Shown here piece by piece: positions 13,202 to 17,604 of a stretch of 17,604 nucleotides of DNA. The notes beneath the pieces are model-generated. The model saw nothing but the letters and a program-made list of their open reading frames with translations. It did no database searches and was not told the DNA's origin. This DNA is from Burkholderiales bacterium (GTDB lineage: Bacteria; Pseudomonadota; Gammaproteobacteria; Burkholderiales; Usitatibacteraceae). The stretch lies in the NCBI GenBank assembly GCA_014378085.1, contig JACMOJ010000256.1, positions 1-17,604 on the forward strand, written 5' to 3'. Positions within the stretch are counted from its first letter, which is position 1. Each line of letters begins with the position of its first letter. The position numbers were made by a program, and so were the translations under genes.

Positions 13202-15381
13202 TGAATTCTGTTTCCCCCAAAGAGTTGTTGCTGGTTGAGTTGTTCACTGAAGAGCTTCCGCCGAAGGTGTTGAAAAAGTTGGGCGATGCATTTGCCAGTG
13301 GCATTCACGGCGGTTTGGCCGCGCGTGGGCTGGCCGCCGCTGACGCAAAGGTCGAAGTATTCGCCACGCCACGTCGGTTGGCGGTGCGAATTGCAGATGT
13401 CGCGTCCATGGCCGCAGACCGTGCCGAGTCAAAAAAGTTGATGCCAGTAAAATTGGCCTTTGACGCGACAGGCAATCCAACGCCGGCATTACAAAAGCGC
13501 TTGGAAAAAGAGAATGCAACGCTCGCCAATACGGTGCGTAAAGTCGATGGTGCGGAAGAGGTTGTCTATCTGAACGTGACGGTCAAAGGCGCGCTGCTCA
13601 AAGATGCGTTACAAGTTTCGCTGCTGGATGCGATCGCGAAATTGCCAGTGCCAAAGTTAATGACCTACCAGCTGGCCAACGGACTCGATTCGGTGCAGTT
13701 TGTCCGCCCGGCGCATGGGTTGGTGGCGTTGCATGGTGCTGAGATTATTCCCGTAGAAGCATTGGGATTGCGTGCGAGCAATCTTATTCATGGACATCGA
13801 TTCCAAGGCGAGAAGTCGATGACGCTTGGACATGCGAGTGAATACGAATCGCGCCTCGAAAAAGAAGGTGGCGTCATTGCGTCGTTTAACAAGCGTCGCC
13901 ACGAAATCGAGCGGCTGCTGATCGCCCACGCCGAGCAGTGCGGCGATACCTTGGGTGATCGCGAGGAATATACGGCGTTGCTCGATGAAGTGACAGGCTT
14001 GGTGGAATTGCCGACGGTCTATGTCGGAAAATTCGAGCAGGAGTTTCTGGAAGTACCGGCTGAATGCCTGACACTCACCATGAAGCTGAATCAAAAATAC
14101 TTTCCGCTGTATCACTCGGGTGACGAAACCGCGAGCGGCCTCTCGTCGCGATTCTTGATCGTGTCAAACATGCGTCTTGATGATGCGCGCAATGTTGTCG
14201 AAGGTAATCAACGCGTGGTGCGGCCACGCTTGGCGGACGCACGCTTCTTTTTTAACACCGACAAGAAAACAAAGCTGGTTGATCGCTTGCCGAAGCTCGC
14301 GTCGGTGGTGTATCACAACAAGCTGGGTTCGCAGGGCGAGCGGGTTGAACGTGTCCGTGCGATTGTGGCGGCGATCGGTCAGATGATGGGCGCAGATGCG
14401 TCGTTCATGGCGCAAGCCGATCTTGCCGCGAAGTTGGCAAAAGCGGATCTTGTGACTGACATGGTGGGTGAATTCCCCGAACTGCAAGGAACCATGGGTA
14501 AGTACTACGCGCTCAATGAAGGTATTGACGAGGTTGTTGCGGAAGCCATCGAGGACCATTACAAGCCGCGTTTTGCGGGAGATACGCTTCCGCGCAACGG
14601 TGTCGGCACGGTGGTGGCTCTGGCAGATAAGTTGGAGACTCTAGTTGGGATGTTCGGGATTGGGCAAATTCCTACCGGAGACAAAGACCCCTTTGCGTTG
14701 CGACGCCATGCGCTAGGTGTGGTCCGACTCTTAATCGAGAAGCGGCTGGTAGTAGATATGAGCGCGCTTTTGCAAGTCTGTTTTGAAGCAGCGCAATGGG
14801 GAGCTTCAATTGCCTCGCTAAAGCTGGCGAACTCGAATGTCTCGTCCACCGTATATCTCAATTATGAAGCTGCAGAACCTCTTTTGAAGTTCATCCTTGA
14901 GCGTTATGCAGGTAGTCTGCGCGAGCACGGCTACAGCGCGCAGGAAGTCGATGCCGTGTTCTCGCAAAAACCCGAACGCTTAGTAGAAGTGAAGGATCGC
15001 TTGGCTGCCGTGCGGACTTTTGCCGCGCTCCCAGAAGCGCCCTCACTTGCAGCCGCCAATAAGCGTATTGGGAACATCTTGAAAAAGACGGAGGGTGTAA
15101 AAGAGGGCTACGACAAATCACAAATGACAGATTTGGCTGAGGTGGCGCTGGCTACGGCAATGGAGTTGGTTGTGCCAACCGCAAAATCCCAATTTGAGCA
15201 GGGCGAGTATGCGGTTTCGCTGCAATCACTCGCCGCACTCCGCGAATCGGTCGATACTTTTTTTGAAAAAGTCATGGTCAACGCTGATGACCCGGCGGTC
15301 CGTGCCAACCGCCTTGGTTTACTCGCGACGTTGCATCGTGAAATGAACCGTGTAGCCGATCTTTCTAAGCTGGCCACCTGA
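13201..15381 (+). CDS. glyS: Glycine--tRNA ligase beta subunit
   Basis: The beta subunit binds tRNA-Gly and is required for charging. The start LLLVELFTEELPPKVLKKLG and the motifs ATPRRLAVR, VEGNQRVVRPRLADARFFF and GIGQIPTGDKDPFALRRHALG are typical of GlyS. The C-terminal 120 or so residues form the DALR-type anticodon-binding region, ending at VRANRLGLLATLH. The GTG at 13201 overlaps the last base of the glyQ stop, so translation is coupled and subunit amounts are matched. At 726 residues it is slightly longer than the E. coli protein (about 690), with no sign of disruption. Confidence 0.98.
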   Translation: MNSVSPKELLLVELFTEELPPKVLKKLGDAFASGIHGGLAARGLAAADAKVEVFATPRRLAVRIADVASMAADRAESKKLMPVKLAFDATGNPTPALQKRLEKENATLANTVRKVDGAEEVVYLNVTVKGALLKDALQVSLLDAIAKLPVPKLMTYQLANGLDSVQFVRPAHGLVALHGAEIIPVEALGLRASNLIHGHRFQGEKSMTLGHASEYESRLEKEGGVIASFNKRRHEIERLLIAHAEQCGDTLGDREEYTALLDEVTGLVELPTVYVGKFEQEFLEVPAECLTLTMKLNQKYFPLYHSGDETASGLSSRFLIVSNMRLDDARNVVEGNQRVVRPRLADARFFFNTDKKTKLVDRLPKLASVVYHNKLGSQGERVERVRAIVAAIGQMMGADASFMAQADLAAKLAKADLVTDMVGEFPELQGTMGKYYALNEGIDEVVAEAIEDHYKPRFAGDTLPRNGVGTVVALADKLETLVGMFGIGQIPTGDKDPFALRRHALGVVRLLIEKRLVVDMSALLQVCFEAAQWGASIASLKLANSNVSSTVYLNYEAAEPLLKFILERYAGSLREHGYSAQEVDAVFSQKPERLVEVKDRLAAVRTFAALPEAPSLAAANKRIGNILKKTEGVKEGYDKSQMTDLAEVALATAMELVVPTAKSQFEQGEYAVSLQSLAALRESVDTFFEKVMVNADDPAVRANRLGLLATLHREMNRVADLSKLAT

Positions 15382-15392
15382 GGAGCAACGCG

Positions 15393-15962
15393 ATGAATAC
15401 CCCGCCAAAATTAATCATCCTCGACCGAGACGGCGTGATCAATTTTGATAGCGCGCAGTTCATTAAGTCTCCTGCTGAATGGAAACCCATCCCCGGCGCA
15501 ATCGAAGCCATCGCGCGTTTGAATCGAGCGGGCTATCGTGTGGTTGTGGCCACTAACCAGTCGGGTATCGGGCGCGGGTTGTTTGACATGGCGACACTCG
15601 CGGCGATTAACGACAAGATGGTCGAGATGGTGTTTCGGCAAGGCGGCAGAATCGATGCGATCTTTTTTTGCCCGCATACCGCTGACAACAAGTGTCAGTG
15701 TCGGAAACCTAATACAGGGATGTTTGAAGACATCGCGTCTCGCTTCAAGGTTGGGCTCGAAGGTGTGCCGGCGATCGGCGACTCGTTGCGAGACCTGCAG
15801 GCGGGCGTAAAAGTTGGGTGTCTGCCGATTTTGGTGCTGACTGGTAAGGGTGCGAAAACCAAAGACGCGGGAGGCCTGCCGAAGGGCACCAGGGTGTTTG
15901 CTGATTTGGCCGAGGCCGTTCGCCAGCTGGTGTCTGAGTCTGTTGGCCAGAAGACGGCATGA
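15393..15962 (+). CDS. gmhB: D-glycero-beta-D-manno-heptose 1,7-bisphosphate 7-phosphatase
   Basis: GmhB removes the C7 phosphate during ADP-heptose synthesis for the LPS inner core. It is a HAD-superfamily phosphatase: nucleophile D11 and acid/base D13 in LDRDGVIN, then TNQSGIGRG, and the late acidic motif GDSLRDLQAG. The GmhB-type zinc site is C93, H95, C101 and C103 in FCPHTADNKCQCRKP. ATG 15393 has GAGGAG just upstream, and the 189-residue length is normal. The stop overlaps the plsC start as ATGA. Its presence supports a Gram-negative host with heptose-containing LPS. Confidence 0.95.
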   Translation: MNTPPKLIILDRDGVINFDSAQFIKSPAEWKPIPGAIEAIARLNRAGYRVVVATNQSGIGRGLFDMATLAAINDKMVEMVFRQGGRIDAIFFCPHTADNKCQCRKPNTGMFEDIASRFKVGLEGVPAIGDSLRDLQAGVKVGCLPILVLTGKGAKTKDAGGLPKGTRVFADLAEAVRQLVSESVGQKTA

Positions 15963-16711
15963 TTTATTTACGCTCCACCGCGTTTTTCGTGTTGGGAACA
16001 CTGAACACGATTTTCTACGGCCTTTTTACCGTTCCATTTTCGATTTTCTGGCACGACGTCGGATACGAGTGTGCACGCGGTTGGGGCTGGCGTATTTTGT
16101 GGCTGGCCAAGCATGTCTGCGGCATCGGTTACCAAGTGCGCGGGTTGGAAAATTTGCCAATGCGGCCGGTAGTGGTGATGGCCAAACATCAATCTGCATG
16201 GGAAACCGTCGGGCTGCTTTGTCACCTGCCGCGCGCGGTGTGGATTATTAAGAAAGAACTGGTGTGGGTGCCGATTATCGGTTGGGTGCTTGGCGGTTTG
16301 AAGTCGATTGCCATTGACCGGAAAAGTGGACGGAGTGCGCGCGACCAAATTTTGGAACAGGGCCGCGATCGTCTCTCGCGTGGTTATTGGGTGATGATTT
16401 TTCCAGAGGGAACGCGCGTGGCACCCGGTGAGCGCGGTCGATATGGCCTCGGCGGCGCGTTGCTCGCGGTCGGCGCGGAAGTCGATGTGCTGCCAATTGC
16501 GCACAACGCCGGCGAGTGCTGGCGGCGCAACGCGTTCTTGAAATACCCGGGCAAAGTCACCATGTCAATCGGCGCACCCATTTCGACCAAGGGCAAAACG
16601 GCCGCCGAGGTAGGGCGCGAGGTCGAAGAATGGATTGAGGCAGAAATGTTGCGCTTGCCGCCCACCAGCGCGGCGAACAATGCGTACGCGAAGCGCGCGG
16701 CCAAGACCTAG
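15959..16711 (+). CDS. plsC: 1-acyl-sn-glycerol-3-phosphate acyltransferase
   Basis: PlsC converts lysophosphatidic acid to phosphatidic acid at the inner membrane. A hydrophobic N-terminal stretch (about residues 5-28, FFVLGTLNTIFYGLFTVPF) anchors it. The acyltransferase motif I is KHQSAWE with H77; the second catalytic position is E82 rather than the usual Asp, so it is HX4E instead of HX4D. Motif III is FPEGTR (148-153), and a conserved Pro (LPIAH) stands for motif IV. The 250-residue length is normal. The start overlaps the gmhB stop by 4 bp. Confidence 0.94.
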   Translation: MIYLRSTAFFVLGTLNTIFYGLFTVPFSIFWHDVGYECARGWGWRILWLAKHVCGIGYQVRGLENLPMRPVVVMAKHQSAWETVGLLCHLPRAVWIIKKELVWVPIIGWVLGGLKSIAIDRKSGRSARDQILEQGRDRLSRGYWVMIFPEGTRVAPGERGRYGLGGALLAVGAEVDVLPIAHNAGECWRRNAFLKYPGKVTMSIGAPISTKGKTAAEVGREVEEWIEAEMLRLPPTSAANNAYAKRAAKT

Positions 16712-16717
16712 TTTGAG

Positions 16718-17521
16718 ATGAACTTTGATCTATTCGATCAGCTTGCCGATCTTCTTTCGCCAAAGCCGGTGAAGAAACCACCTGCCGCGTCGGTAACACG
16801 AATTTCGAAAGCCGAGTCTGAGCACAGTATTGCGCTTGATGGACGTCGCGTTGATTACAAGATCGTCCGTCGGCGAGGCAGACGCGGCGTGGGGCTTAAG
16901 GTAGATGGTAGCGGATTAACCGTCGCCGCGTCGTTGACTACGCCGCTCTCGGCAATCGAGGGCATGATTGATCAGCACGCCCAATGGGTCACAAAGAAAC
17001 TAGGCGAATGGTCGCAGCGCCGGATCGTTCCGCAGCGCTGGGAGACCGGTGCCACGTTGTCCGTGTTGGGTGAGACGGTGACGTTGATGATCGATGTCGG
17101 ACATCGTCGCGCCTCTGTTGAACCGGCGTTATCGCACTTGTTTGTCCGTGTAAAGACGGGCGATCCCAACGAAGTTGAAAAGGCAGTCACGACATGGATG
17201 AAAAAGCAGGCGCTGCCGCATTTTGCGCAGCGCGCTTTTCTGTTTGCGAGGCTCCACCAGCTCACGCCGCCGCAGGTATTCCTGTCGAGCGCAAACGGGC
17301 GCTGGGGCAGCTGTAACTCGCGGCGCGAAGTGAGGTTCTCTTGGCGCTTGATCAAGGCGCGTCCGGCGTTGATCGACTATGTGGTTTGCCACGAGCTCGC
17401 GCACTTGCGGCACATGAACCATTCGGCCGCGTTTTGGGCGGAAGTGCGGCGCATGTGCCCGGAGTTTGAATTGCTCAAGAAAGAGCTCGATCAGCACGAT
17501 CACCACTTCCGAGCGTTTTGA
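16718..17521 (+). CDS. YgjP-type (DUF45/M48-like) metallopeptidase
   Basis: The 267-residue product has the zinc-binding HELAH motif (H225, E226, H229) followed by HMNHSAAFW, where H235 is the probable third ligand. This is the signature of the YgjP/WLM-like family, whose cellular substrate is not established. GRWGSCNSRREVRFSWRL before the motif is also diagnostic. The N-terminal half (about 35-150) is the beta-rich DUF45 region with VRRRGRRGVGLKVDGSGLTV. No signal peptide is seen, so it should be cytoplasmic. ATG 16718 lies six bases after plsC. In betaproteobacteria this gene often follows plsC, which supports the operon reading. Confidence 0.92.
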   Translation: MNFDLFDQLADLLSPKPVKKPPAASVTRISKAESEHSIALDGRRVDYKIVRRRGRRGVGLKVDGSGLTVAASLTTPLSAIEGMIDQHAQWVTKKLGEWSQRRIVPQRWETGATLSVLGETVTLMIDVGHRRASVEPALSHLFVRVKTGDPNEVEKAVTTWMKKQALPHFAQRAFLFARLHQLTPPQVFLSSANGRWGSCNSRREVRFSWRLIKARPALIDYVVCHELAHLRHMNHSAAFWAEVRRMCPEFELLKKELDQHDHHFRAF

Positions 17522-17582
17522 AAGCGCGTGTCCCGAATATTGGTGGAATAGAAAACACCTAGCGTTAGATGACTGCTATGCG

Positions 17583-17602
17583 GCTGCGGGAACTGCCGCA
17601 GC
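17583..17602 (+). other. Inverted repeat at window edge
   Basis: GCTGCGG (17583-17589) and CCGCAGC (17596-17602) could form a 7-bp stem with a GAACTG loop after the metallopeptidase gene. The window ends two bases later, so it cannot be seen whether a T-run follows and makes it a terminator. The gap 17522-17604 has no gene. Confidence 0.35.
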
Positions 17603-17604
17603 TG

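Noticed and set aside
1..17604. CRISPR arrays, rRNA genes, insertion sequences or toxin-antitoxin pairs.
   Set aside because: No regularly spaced long repeats, no rRNA sequence, no transposase and no recognisable toxin or antitoxin were seen on either strand.

Overview
The right two thirds of this window (about 6640-17521) is an ordinary chromosomal segment of a Gram-negative bacterium, most likely a betaproteobacterium (Burkholderiales or a close relative). The gene order miaB, phoH/ybeZ, ybeY, corC/ybeX, lnt, glyQ, glyS, gmhB, plsC, YgjP-type metallopeptidase, all on the + strand, is one I associate with that group. lnt, gmhB and the lipoprotein logic require an outer membrane with LPS. The species cannot be named from the sequence.

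The left third (1-6522) is a small integrated element. It ends at 6479-6522 in the 3' half of a CAT-anticodon tRNA gene (tRNA-Met, or less likely tRNA-Ile2) that has no matching 5' half. The host tRNA terminator (6530-6560) and miaB follow directly. This is the expected right junction (attR) of an element that used the tRNA gene as its attachment site. The intact tRNA copy should lie just left of base 1, next to the integrase.

The element reads: a left end rich in repeats (three 10-bp tandem units, a perfect DnaA-box match, possible integrase arm sites); a tyrosine integrase; an unknown lysine-rich gene; an intergenic palindrome; then a tightly overlapped operon (2042-5855). The operon encodes an AlpA/excisionase-like protein, a winged-helix-like protein, a 35-residue membrane microprotein, a separate CHC2 zinc-finger primase module, a Toprim plus RepA-type helicase, a small 98-residue protein, a conserved 227-residue protein of unknown function, and a 61-residue basic protein read in another frame of the 227-residue gene. 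A short lipoprotein gene closes the element. There are no capsid, tail, terminase, relaxase or conjugation genes. The element therefore looks like a self-excising, self-replicating island or phage-satellite-like element that depends on some other agent for transfer.

The most interesting structures are the four 11-bp repeats (two direct, two inverted) inside the 3' end of the helicase gene, the 128-bp dual-coding overlap at 5670-5797, and the matching inverted motifs at the two ends of the element. In the chromosomal part, the genes are closely packed and probably co-transcribed in blocks, with a candidate extra promoter in front of glyQ.
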